From Pseudomonas sp. 21 (lineage in GTDB: Bacteria; Pseudomonadota; Gammaproteobacteria; Pseudomonadales; Pseudomonadaceae), in contig NZ_JYOA01000007.1 of the NCBI RefSeq assembly GCF_000955805.1, positions 210,639-261,260 on the forward strand: DNA of 50,622 nucleotides. The letters are read 5' to 3'. The position numbers and the translations under genes are program-made. Shown piece after piece: positions 27,790 to 36,816 of the stretch. Within the stretch, counting starts at the first letter, position 1. Every line of letters starts with the position of its first letter. A model generated the notes under the pieces. That model did no database searches. It was not told where the DNA came from and saw only the letters and a program-made list of their open reading frames with translations.

Positions 27790-28785
27790 ATGACTATACC
27801 CTCCCCGTTCAAACCCGCCTGGTGGCTACCCGGTCCGCACCTGCAAACCCTGTATGGCTCGCTTGCACGCAAGGCGCCCAGCCTTGAACGCACCCGCGAG
27901 CGCCTGTGGCTGGACGATGGCGACTTCATCGACCTCGACTGGCACGGCCCGCACGAGGCGGATGCGCCGCTGGTGCTGGCGCTGCATGGGCTGACCGGCT
28001 CGTCCTCCTCGCACTACATCCTCGGCCTGCAGCAACAGCTGGCGGCGCAGGGCTGGGCGAGTGTCGCGCTGAACTGGCGCGGCTGCTCGGGCGAGTCGAA
28101 CCTGCTGCCGCGCGGCTATCACTCCGGCGTCAGCGAGGACCTCGCCTCGGTGGTCGCCCACGTCCGCGCCAAGCGGCCGATGGCGCCGCTCCATGCGGTG
28201 GGTTATTCGCTGGGCGGCAATGTGCTGCTCAAGTACCTGGGCGAAGCCTCGGAGAATTGCCCGCTGAAAGGCGCGGTCGCCGTGTCGGTGCCGTTCCGCC
28301 TGGACCAGTGTGCGGACCGCATCGGCATCGGCTTCTCCAGGGTCTACCAGGCACACTTCATGCGCGAGCTGGTGGCCTACGTGCAGACCAAGCGCCAGGC
28401 CTTCGCCGCCGGCGGCCACGCGGAGAACCTCGCCGCCCTGGAGCGCCTCGGCCCGCTGGACGGCATGCGCACCTTCTGGGACTTCGACGACCGGGTGACC
28501 GCGCCGCTGCACGGTTTCGCCGATGTGCACGATTACTACCGGCGCGCCTCCAGCCGCTATTACCTGGGTGGCATCCGCGTGCCGACGCTGATCATCCAGT
28601 CCAGCGACGATCCGTTCATCCACGCCCACAGCGTGCCGCAGCTGGACGAGCTGTCCGCATCGACGCAGATGGAACTGCTGCCCCATGGCGGCCACGTCGG
28701 CTTCATCGGCGGCCCACCCGGGCGCCCGGACTACTACCTGGAGCGCCGCATCCCGCAGTGGCTGCGCGAACGTCGGGACTCCTGA
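27790..28785 (+). CDS. yheT: YheT family alpha/beta hydrolase
   Basis: 331 residues from the ATG at 27790, giving the family start MTIPSPFKPAWWLPGPHLQTL. The fold is alpha/beta hydrolase with oxyanion segment LALHGLTGSSSSHYI, nucleophile Ser140 in GYSLGGN, acid in IIQSSDDPFIH and catalytic His in GGHVGFIGG. YheT/ABHD1-3-like proteins are predicted esterases; the bacterial substrate is unknown. The HLQTLYGSL and LNWRGCSGE motifs are diagnostic. Confidence 0.93.
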   Translation: MTIPSPFKPAWWLPGPHLQTLYGSLARKAPSLERTRERLWLDDGDFIDLDWHGPHEADAPLVLALHGLTGSSSSHYILGLQQQLAAQGWASVALNWRGCSGESNLLPRGYHSGVSEDLASVVAHVRAKRPMAPLHAVGYSLGGNVLLKYLGEASENCPLKGAVAVSVPFRLDQCADRIGIGFSRVYQAHFMRELVAYVQTKRQAFAAGGHAENLAALERLGPLDGMRTFWDFDDRVTAPLHGFADVHDYYRRASSRYYLGGIRVPTLIIQSSDDPFIHAHSVPQLDELSASTQMELLPHGGHVGFIGGPPGRPDYYLERRIPQWLRERRDS

Positions 28786-28867
28786 CTGCGCTGGGTCAGC
28801 CGGCGGGCGTGGGAATGAGGCAGACTGGAGCTGCACCAGGAAGGAAACGCCAGGAAGGAGCGCCGCC

Positions 28868-29284
28868 ATGCACGACACGCCGCTGACGATTCTGCACAAC
28901 GAACCACTGAGCGATGCCCAGTGCGCGGGCATCGCCGCGCTGTACCGCGCCGTGGGCTGGGGTTCGCCCGGCACCCAGGCGGAGCTGCGCGATCTCTACG
29001 AGTTTTCCAGCTACTTCCTGCTGGCCCTGGACGGTGATCAGGTGCTCGGCCTGCTGCGCGCGGAAAGCGAAACGGCGCAGACCACCTGGCTGGCGGAAGT
29101 CGCCGTGCTGCCGGGCTTCCAGTCACGCGGGATCGGCCTTGCGCTGATGGCGCGCTTCCTCACCGACCATCCGAACCGCACGCTGTACTCGGACGCCACC
29201 GAGGGTGTGGAGGAATTCTTCCTGCGCCATGGTATCGCCCTGCGCCGGCCACGGGTGCCGGGGCCGCGCAAGATCGACGCCTGA
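28868..29284 (+). CDS. GNAT family N-acetyltransferase
   Basis: 138 residues from the ATG at 28868. It has the GNAT layout: acceptor helices (LSDAQCAGIAALYRAVGWG), strands around YFLLALDGDQVLGLLRA, and the acetyl-CoA loop QSRGIG in VAVLPGFQSRGIGLALMARFL. The C-terminal half-strand DATEGVEEFFLRHGIALRRP is typical of the YhbS/PA4794-like group. The substrate is unknown. An AAGGAGCGCCGCC ribosome site lies just upstream. Confidence 0.88.
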   Translation: MHDTPLTILHNEPLSDAQCAGIAALYRAVGWGSPGTQAELRDLYEFSSYFLLALDGDQVLGLLRAESETAQTTWLAEVAVLPGFQSRGIGLALMARFLTDHPNRTLYSDATEGVEEFFLRHGIALRRPRVPGPRKIDA

Positions 29285-29291
29285 GGGCGAA

Positions 29292-29945
29292 TCAGTCTTC
29301 CAGCGGCACGTACAGCCGGTCGAACACCGCCGCCACCGCCTCGCGGAACGGCGGCGCGATGTGCCCGCTTTCCAGCGCCAGCACCTGGTAGATGCCACGA
29401 CGCATCAGCGCTTCGCTGAGGTCGCTGGCCACCTCGCGGGTGGTGCACAGGTAGCGCACCCAGGAGGTGAGGATGATCCAGGCGTTGAGGGTCAACGCTT
29501 CGAGCTGCGGTTCGTCCATCTGCAGGATGCCGGCGTCGACGAAGCCCCGGTAGATCGCCTTGGCGTTCTCCATGGCGCGGTGGGCGAAGGCGCGGTAGGC
29601 GGCGGCCAGCTCCGGGTCGGAATCCAGCAGGTGCTCCAGATCGCGGTGCAGGAAGCGGTAGTGCCACATCGCGGCGAGCAGCGCTTCGAGGTAGAAGGTC
29701 TTGTCCTCCACCGTCAGCGCGCGGCCTTCGGGCAGGTGCAGGAATTGGTCGACGTGGCTTTCGTACTCGGCGAACAGCTGGGCGATGATCACCTGCTTGT
29801 TGCGGTAGTGGTAGTACAGGTTGCCCGGCGAGATGCCCAGGTGCGCGGCGATGTGGTTGGTGGTGACGCTGCGCTCGCCCTGGGCATTGAACAGCTCCAG
29901 GCTGGCCTGGGCGATGCGGTCACGGGTGTTGATGCGTGGTGCCAT
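29292..29945 (-). CDS. laoR: TetR family repressor LaoR
   Basis: 217 residues from the ATG at 29945; the frame is open upstream but lacks family sequence. The N-terminal helix-turn-helix is TRDRIAQASLELFNAQGERSVTTNHIAAHLGISPGNLYYHYRNKQ. The C-terminal ligand domain is helical. It is divergent from an aldehyde dehydrogenase followed by a small exported protein and a GMC oxidoreductase. This matches the laoABCR cluster of P. aeruginosa, where LaoR is the TetR-type regulator. A 16-base palindrome in the gap is its likely site. Confidence 0.88.
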   Translation of the reverse strand: MAPRINTRDRIAQASLELFNAQGERSVTTNHIAAHLGISPGNLYYHYRNKQVIIAQLFAEYESHVDQFLHLPEGRALTVEDKTFYLEALLAAMWHYRFLHRDLEHLLDSDPELAAAYRAFAHRAMENAKAIYRGFVDAGILQMDEPQLEALTLNAWIILTSWVRYLCTTREVASDLSEALMRRGIYQVLALESGHIAPPFREAVAAVFDRLYVPLED

Positions 29946-30071
29946 TGCCAAAACTCGTCGAAGCGGATTGCGCGGACGCAAAGGTACACCGATTGCTACC
30001 ACCTGACACAACTCTCGGGCTCGCCCAACTTTTCGTTGGCTGGGCCTGGCGGTGCGGAACCGGCATGCTGA

Positions 30072-30100
30072 TTGACACTCTAGAGCAATTGCTCTAAAAA
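30072..30100 (+). promoter_or_regulatory. laoCBA promoter
   Basis: A -35 TTGACA (30072-30077, perfect) and a -10 TAAAAA (30095-30100) are separated by 17 bases. The spacer is filled by the palindrome at 30081-30096, typical of a repressor-blocked promoter. Confidence 0.65.
30081..30096. promoter_or_regulatory. Probable LaoR operator
   Basis: Perfect 16-base palindrome TAGAGCAATTGCTCTA, placed between the -35 and -10 of the laoCBA promoter and upstream of the divergent TetR gene. Binding by LaoR is inferred from position and symmetry. Confidence 0.75.
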
Positions 30101-30190
30101 ACCAGCGACAGCATAAAAACGCGAAGCATCCGGTTTCCCTGCGTGAACCACTGGAGAGCTTCCCCACTCGCTTCCGCCCAGGAGCCCGTC

Positions 30191-31621
30191 ATGGTTGCCG
30201 ATATCGCCTACCTGCAGCAGACCCAGCAGCAGATCAGCCAGCTGGAAACCCTTCTCGAACGCCAGCGCCAGGCGTACCGCGCCAACCCGATGCCGGACGC
30301 CGGCCAGCGCATCCAGTGGCTGAAAAGCCTCGCCAACCTGCTGGTGACCGAGCAGAAGGCGATCATCGATGCGATCAACAGCGACTTCAGCAATCGCTCC
30401 GCCGACGAGACCCTGCTCGCGGAAGTGATGCCGAGCCTGCACGGCGTGCACTACGCGGCCAAGCGCGTGAAAAAGTGGATGAAGCCCTCCCGCCGCTCGG
30501 TCGGCATGCAGTTCATGCCGGCCTCGGCCAAGGTCATCTACCAGCCGCTGGGCGTGGTGGGTGTGATCGTGCCGTGGAACTACCCGCTGTTCCTCGCCAT
30601 CGGCCCGCTGACCGGCGCACTGGCCGCCGGCAACCGGGTGATGATCAAGATGAGCGAATCCACCCCGGAATCCGCCCGCGTGCTGAAGGAACTGCTGGGC
30701 AAGGTGTTCCCCGAGGACCTGGTCGCCGTGGTGCAGGGTGAAGTGGATGTGGGCGTGGCCTTCTCCAAGCTGCCCTTCGACCACCTGCTGTTCACCGGCG
30801 CCACCAGCGTCGGCAAGCACGTGATGCGCGCCGCCGCCGAGAACCTCACCCCGGTCACCCTGGAGCTGGGCGGCAAGTCGCCGGCCATCGTCTCGGCCAG
30901 CGTGCCGATGAAGGACGCCGCCGAGCGCATCGCCTTCGGCAAATCGCTCAACGCCGGCCAGACCTGCGTGGCGCCGGACTACGTGCTGGTGCCGCAGAAT
31001 CGCGTCGACGAGTTCGTCGAGAGCTACCGCCAGGTGGTGCAGGGCTTCTTCCCGAAACTGGAGAACAACCCCGACTACACCGCGATCATCAACGAGCGCC
31101 AGCTGTCGCGCCTGAACGGCTACCTCGCCGACGCCCAGGCCCGCGGCGCCACCGTCGTGCCGCTGTTCCCGCAGGCCCAGGGCCGCCGCCTGCCGCAGGC
31201 GCTGGTGCTGAACGTGACCGACGAGATGAAGATCATGCAGGAAGAGATCTTCGGCCCGCTGCTGCCGGTGATCCCCTACCAGAACCTCGACCAGGCGCTC
31301 AGCTACATCAACGAGCGCGACCGCCCGCTGGCGCTGTACTTCTTCGGCTACGACAAGCGCGAGCAGGACCACGTACTGGCCCAGACCCATTCGGGCGGCG
31401 TGTGCCTGAACGACACCCTGCTGCACGTCGCCCAGGACGACATGCCCTTCGGCGGCGTCGGCCCGTCCGGCATGGGCCATTACCACGGCCACGAAGGCTT
31501 CCTGACCTTCTCCAAGGCCAAGGGCGTGTTCAGCAAGCCGCGCTTCAATGCCGCGCGGGTGATCTACCCGCCCTACGGTAAATCGCTGCAGAAGCTGGTC
31601 TACAAGCTGTTCATTCGCTGA
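30191..31621 (+). CDS. laoC: Aldehyde dehydrogenase LaoC
   Basis: 476 residues from the ATG at 30191, which has an AGGAG ribosome site. It belongs to the coniferyl-aldehyde-dehydrogenase-like group: catalytic Cys259 in NAGQTCVAPDYVL, general base Glu225 in LELGGKSP, and FTGATSVGKH for NAD binding. The C-terminal FGGVGPSGMGHYHGHEGFLTFSKAKGVF is typical. LaoC is reported to oxidise long-chain aldehydes made by LaoA in P. aeruginosa, for example during growth on SDS-derived dodecanol. It is the first gene of the operon, 35 bases before laoB. Confidence 0.92.
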   Translation: MVADIAYLQQTQQQISQLETLLERQRQAYRANPMPDAGQRIQWLKSLANLLVTEQKAIIDAINSDFSNRSADETLLAEVMPSLHGVHYAAKRVKKWMKPSRRSVGMQFMPASAKVIYQPLGVVGVIVPWNYPLFLAIGPLTGALAAGNRVMIKMSESTPESARVLKELLGKVFPEDLVAVVQGEVDVGVAFSKLPFDHLLFTGATSVGKHVMRAAAENLTPVTLELGGKSPAIVSASVPMKDAAERIAFGKSLNAGQTCVAPDYVLVPQNRVDEFVESYRQVVQGFFPKLENNPDYTAIINERQLSRLNGYLADAQARGATVVPLFPQAQGRRLPQALVLNVTDEMKIMQEEIFGPLLPVIPYQNLDQALSYINERDRPLALYFFGYDKREQDHVLAQTHSGGVCLNDTLLHVAQDDMPFGGVGPSGMGHYHGHEGFLTFSKAKGVFSKPRFNAARVIYPPYGKSLQKLVYKLFIR

Positions 31622-31656
31622 CCAGCGCCCTCCAAGACACAGGTGAAAAAACAAGA

Positions 31657-32202
31657 ATGACAGACACCTCCCTGAGCGCGCCGGGACTCTCCCGGCGCGG
31701 CGTGCTCAAGATCGGCCTGCTGGGCGGCGCCTTCCTCGCCACGGCGGGCGTCACCGCCAGCCTCAGCGGCTGCTCCGCCAGCACGCCGGCCAATGGCTTT
31801 GCCGTGCTGCGCGATTCCGACCTGCCGTTCCTGCGCGCGCTGATCCCGGTGATGCTGGCCGGCGCCGTGCCCGCCGAGAACATGGCGGAGGCCGTGAAAG
31901 GCACCATCCAGAGCCTGGACAACAGCCTGAACCACCTCTCCCCGGAAATGCTCAAGCTCACCGTGCAGCTGTTCGACGTGCTCGCCCTGCCGATCACCCG
32001 CGGGCCGCTCACCGGCATCTGGGGCAGTTGGGACAACGCCAGCGCGCAGGACGTGCAGAACTTCCTGAACCGTTGGCAGAACAGCTTCATCTCCCTGCTG
32101 AAGATGGGCCACAGCTCGCTGCTGCAACTGGTGATGATGGCCTGGTACAGCCGCCCGGAATCCTGGGGCCACTGCGGCTACCCCGGCCCGCCGAAAATCT
32201 GA
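31657..32202 (+). CDS. laoB: LaoB, Tat-exported small subunit
   Basis: 181 residues. The N-terminus carries a twin-arginine signal SRRGVLKIG (residues 12-20), a hydrophobic stretch and a lipobox LSGC with Cys39, followed by Ser. This predicts a Tat-exported lipoprotein. The rest is helical (LRALIPVMLAGAVPAENMAEAVKG, AQDVQNFLNRWQNSF) and resembles small subunits of membrane sugar and gluconate dehydrogenases. LaoB is needed with LaoA for long-chain alcohol oxidation in P. aeruginosa. It lies between laoC and laoA in one operon. Confidence 0.88.
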   Translation: MTDTSLSAPGLSRRGVLKIGLLGGAFLATAGVTASLSGCSASTPANGFAVLRDSDLPFLRALIPVMLAGAVPAENMAEAVKGTIQSLDNSLNHLSPEMLKLTVQLFDVLALPITRGPLTGIWGSWDNASAQDVQNFLNRWQNSFISLLKMGHSSLLQLVMMAWYSRPESWGHCGYPGPPKI

Positions 32203-32241
32203 TGTCACCAGAACAACAAGAATTCGCCTGAGAGATTCCCG

Positions 32242-33837
32242 ATGCCCGTACCTGATCTGTTCGCCGAGGGCCTGGCCCGTGGCTGGAAAGTCCACAATGG
32301 CTCGCGCCTGGACAAGGACCTGACACTGGAGGCCGACGTGGTGATCGTCGGCACCGGCGCCGGCGGCGGCACCACCGCCGAAGCCCTGAGCGCCGCCGGC
32401 TACAAGGTGCTGCTGGTGGAAGAAGGCCCGCTCAAGACCAGCACCGACTTCAAGATGCAGGAAGCCGACGCCTACCCAAACCTGTACCAGGAAGGTATCG
32501 GCCGGATGAGCAAGGACGGCGCCATCACCATCCTCCAGGGCCGCGCCGTGGGCGGCACCACCCTGGTCAACTGGACCTCCAGCTTCCGCACCCCGGAGCC
32601 GACCCTGGAACACTGGGCCAAGGAACACGGTGTGAAGGGCCACAGCGTCGCCGAAATGGCGCCCTGGTTCGCCAAGATGGAAGAGCGCCTGGGCGTCGCG
32701 CCCTGGATCATGCCGCCCAATGCCAACAACGACGTGATCCGCAACGGCTGCGAGAAGCTCGGCCTGCACTGGAAGGTCATCCCGCGCAACGTCCGTGGCT
32801 GCTGGAACATCGGCTACTGCGGGATGGGCTGCCCGACCAACGCCAAGCAATCGATGCTGGTGACCACCATCCCGGCGACCCTGGAAAAGGGCGGCGAGCT
32901 GCTGTTCCTTGCCCGCGCCGACCGTCTGTTGCACGACGGCACCAGGGTCAGCGGCCTGGAATGCTCGGCCATGGACGAGCGCTGCGTTGCCCCCACCGGC
33001 CGCAAGATCACCATCAAGGCGCGCCACTACGTGCTCTCCGGCGGCGGCATCAACACCCCGGCGATCCTCCTGCGCTCCAAGGCGCCGGACCCGAACGGCC
33101 GCGTCGGCCAGCGCACCTTCCTGCACACGGTGAACTTCAGCGCCGCCCTGTTCGACGAGGTCATCAACCCCTTCTATGGCGCGCCGCAGTCGATCTATTC
33201 CGACCACTTCCAGTGGGACGACGGCGCCACCGGGCGCATGTCCTACAAGCTCGAAGTGCCGCCGCTGCAACCGGCGCTCAGCGCCACCCTGCTCGGCCGC
33301 TTCGGCGAGGACAATGCGCTGCGCATGGAGCAACTGCCGCACACCAACGTGATCCTGGCGCTGATGCGCGACGGCTTCCACCCGGACAGCGCGGTGGGCT
33401 CGGTCAGCCTGCGCGGCGACGACACCCCGGTACTCGACTACCAGATGACCAACTACACCTGGGACGGCATCCGCCGCGCCTTCCACACCATGGCCGACAT
33501 CCAGTTCGCCGCCGGCGCCAAGGCCGTGCTGCCGCTGCATGCCGATGCCGACTACGTGAAGAGCGCCAAGGAAGCCCACGCGCTGATCGACGGCCTGAGC
33601 CTGGAGCTGTACCGCACCCGCCTGGGCAGCGCCCACGTGATGGGCGGCTGCGCCATGGGCGAGGACCCGAAGCAGTCGGTGTGCGACAGCCTCGGCCGCC
33701 ACCACCAGCTGGAGAACCTGTCGATCCACGACGGTTCGCTGTTCCCCACCAGCATCGGCGCCAACCCACAGCTCTCGGTCTACGGCCTCACCGCGCAACT
33801 GGCCGACGCCCTGGCCAAGCGGCTGGGCAAGGCCTGA
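32242..33837 (+). CDS. laoA: GMC-type long-chain alcohol dehydrogenase LaoA
   Basis: 531 residues. It has an FAD-binding GTGAGGG motif (about residues 37-43), the GMC signature GRAVGGTTLVNWTSSFRTP, a cysteine-bearing GYCGMGCPTNAKQSM and a C-terminal HVMGGCAMGEDP ... SIGANPQLSVYGL catalytic region. LaoA oxidises long-chain primary alcohols to aldehydes, which LaoC then handles. It has no signal peptide of its own, while LaoB has a Tat signal, so co-export as a complex is possible. A GAGAGA ribosome site precedes the ATG. Confidence 0.92.
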   Translation: MPVPDLFAEGLARGWKVHNGSRLDKDLTLEADVVIVGTGAGGGTTAEALSAAGYKVLLVEEGPLKTSTDFKMQEADAYPNLYQEGIGRMSKDGAITILQGRAVGGTTLVNWTSSFRTPEPTLEHWAKEHGVKGHSVAEMAPWFAKMEERLGVAPWIMPPNANNDVIRNGCEKLGLHWKVIPRNVRGCWNIGYCGMGCPTNAKQSMLVTTIPATLEKGGELLFLARADRLLHDGTRVSGLECSAMDERCVAPTGRKITIKARHYVLSGGGINTPAILLRSKAPDPNGRVGQRTFLHTVNFSAALFDEVINPFYGAPQSIYSDHFQWDDGATGRMSYKLEVPPLQPALSATLLGRFGEDNALRMEQLPHTNVILALMRDGFHPDSAVGSVSLRGDDTPVLDYQMTNYTWDGIRRAFHTMADIQFAAGAKAVLPLHADADYVKSAKEAHALIDGLSLELYRTRLGSAHVMGGCAMGEDPKQSVCDSLGRHHQLENLSIHDGSLFPTSIGANPQLSVYGLTAQLADALAKRLGKA

Positions 33838-33860
33838 CCGTCCGTGCCAAGCGGCTCTTC

Positions 33861-33927
33861 GTAGGAGCGAGCTTGCTCGCGAACATTCTCCGCTGCGGGG
33901 CTGGTTCGCGAGCAAGCTCGCTCCTAC
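33861..33927. repeat. REP palindrome pair
   Basis: Inverted copies of the REP unit, GTAGGAGCGAGC...GAAC at 33861-33884 and its complement at 33904-33927, with a 19-base spacer. It lies directly downstream of laoA. Confidence 0.9.
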
Positions 33928-34015
33928 AGGGGGTCTCCTTGCGAAAATCCGTGCACAGGCTCTGGCACGCGGCCTGCGCGTGACCCGTCGGTCTCTCGCC
34001 GGTTATCTCAGGTAG

Positions 34016-34603
<588 letters not shown>

Positions 34604-34650
34604 TCCGCGCGGCCGCCAAGGAAGGCGGTTTCCGTCAGCTGACTCCCTGA

Positions 34651-34989
<339 letters not shown>

Positions 34990-35112
34990 CTTCGCGCGTT
35001 TCGACACTTTTTCATTGAGTTCTCACAAACCCGGGGCGTTGTGGATTGTCTATCCTCCACCTTCGCCCCGTTTGGTTTTCCAGCCGGCCCTGCCGGCGGT
35101 TCGTGAGATGCC

Positions 35113-36816
35113 ATGTCCCTGTTGAACTCCCGCTCCCGCGCCTCCCTGCTTGGCTTCTGCAGCCTCCTGCTGCTGAGCTTTGCCCTGCACGCCGCGGAAC
35201 ATCCCGCCCAGGCCAGCGTCGCCAGCGCACATCCATCGGCCACCGTGGCCGGCCTGGAGACCCTCGCCGACGGCGGTAACGCCTTCGACGCCGCCGTTGC
35301 GATCGCCGCCGCCCTGGCGGTGGTCGAGCCCTACGGCTCGGGCCTGGGCGGCGGCGGTTTCTTCCTGCTGCGCAAGGCCGGCAGCCCGCCGACCTACCAC
35401 TTCATCGACGCCCGCGAGCGCGCGCCACTGGCCGCCCACGCGCGGATGTACGAGCGCAATGGCAAGGTCGATCCGCAGCTGTCGCTCAACGGCCCGCTGG
35501 CCGCCGGCATCCCCGGCCTGCCCGCCGCCCTGGCGGACATCACCAGCCGCTACGGCCGCAAGACCCTGGCGAACAACCTCGTACCGGCGATCCGCCTGGC
35601 CACCGATGGCGTCTCCATCGACCGCATCTACATCGACCGTGCCTCCTGGCGCCTGGACGCCATGCGCCAGGACCGCGAGACCGCACGCATCTTCCTCGAC
35701 CAGGGCAACCTGCCCGAGGAATACAGCCTGATGCGCCAGCCGCAGCTGGCCAATACCCTGGAGAAACTGGCGCGCTATGGCCGCATCGGTTTCTACGAAG
35801 GCGAAACCGCCGAGAAACTGGTGGAAGGTGTGCGCGCCGCCGGCGGTGTGTGGAGCCTGGAAGACCTCGCCAGCTACCGCACCGTGGAACGACAGGCGCT
35901 GCGCTATCCGCTGGCCGACGGTCGCGAACTGATCAGCGCCCCGCCGCCCTCCGCCGGTGGCGTCGCCCTCGCGCAAAGCCTGGGCATGCTGCAGCAGTTG
36001 CCCTGGCAGAAGGCCGAACCCGTGCAGCGCGTCCACTACGTCGTCGAAGCCCTGCGCCGCGCCTACCGCGACCGTGGCCTGCTGGGCGACCCGGACCGCG
36101 TCGCCAACCCGGTCAACCAGCTGCTCGCCCCGGACTACCTGAAGCGCCTGGCCGCCGGCATCGACCCGCAGCGCGCCACGCCCAGCTCCTCCCTGCCGCC
36201 GGCACCGGCCTGGCGCGAAGGCGACCACACCACTCACTTCGTGGTCATGGACGCCGAGGGCAACGCCGTGGCCGCCACCCTGTCGGTCAACCTGCCGTTC
36301 GGCGCAGCGTTCACCGTGCCGGGCACCGGCGTGCTGCTCAACGACGAGATGGACGACTTCGCCACCGACGTCAGCGGCGCCAATGCCTACCAGCTGGCCG
36401 GCAGCCAGGCCAACGCAGTGGCCGCCGGCAAGCGGCCGCTGTCGAGCATGAGCCCGAGCTTCATCGAAAGCCCCACCGAGCTGGCCGCCTTCGGCACGCC
36501 GGGCGGCAGCCGGATTCCCAGCATGGTGCTGCTGGCGATGCTGGATTATCTGGACGGCAAGCCGGTGCAGCGCTGGGTATCCTCGCCGCGCTACCACCAC
36601 CAGTTCCTGCCCGACGTGATCGAGCATGAACCGCGAGCCTTCACGGCCGCCGAAATGGCCGACCTGCAGCGCCGTGGCTACACGCTCAAGGACGTGGGGC
36701 GTGCCTATGGCAACCAGCAGGTGCTGCTGTGGAACAAGAAGTCCGGCGAGGTGCAGTCCGCCAGCGACCCGCGCGGCATCGGCCTGGCCACCGAGCTGGC
36801 GGCGCCGCTGCGCTGA
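35113..36816 (+). CDS. ggt: Gamma-glutamyltranspeptidase Ggt
   Basis: 567 residues with a signal peptide (hydrophobic 11-27, cleavage near HAA-EH), so it is periplasmic. The precursor is cleaved before the catalytic threonine in DHTTHFVVMD (near T373) into large and small subunits. The conserved SGLGGGGFFLLR and LSSMSPSFIESP segments bind substrate. It hydrolyses or transfers gamma-glutamyl groups, for example from glutathione, releasing glutamate. Its TGA directly abuts the stop of the convergent Na/Pi gene. Confidence 0.95.
   Translation: MSLLNSRSRASLLGFCSLLLLSFALHAAEHPAQASVASAHPSATVAGLETLADGGNAFDAAVAIAAALAVVEPYGSGLGGGGFFLLRKAGSPPTYHFIDARERAPLAAHARMYERNGKVDPQLSLNGPLAAGIPGLPAALADITSRYGRKTLANNLVPAIRLATDGVSIDRIYIDRASWRLDAMRQDRETARIFLDQGNLPEEYSLMRQPQLANTLEKLARYGRIGFYEGETAEKLVEGVRAAGGVWSLEDLASYRTVERQALRYPLADGRELISAPPPSAGGVALAQSLGMLQQLPWQKAEPVQRVHYVVEALRRAYRDRGLLGDPDRVANPVNQLLAPDYLKRLAAGIDPQRATPSSSLPPAPAWREGDHTTHFVVMDAEGNAVAATLSVNLPFGAAFTVPGTGVLLNDEMDDFATDVSGANAYQLAGSQANAVAAGKRPLSSMSPSFIESPTELAAFGTPGGSRIPSMVLLAMLDYLDGKPVQRWVSSPRYHHQFLPDVIEHEPRAFTAAEMADLQRRGYTLKDVGRAYGNQQVLLWNKKSGEVQSASDPRGIGLATELAAPLR

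Noticed and set aside
31600..33915. 771-residue minus-strand ORF opposite laoB-laoA
   Set aside because: Antisense shadow of two genes with strong family motifs; its composition is His/Gly/Val/Ala-biased with no start signal.
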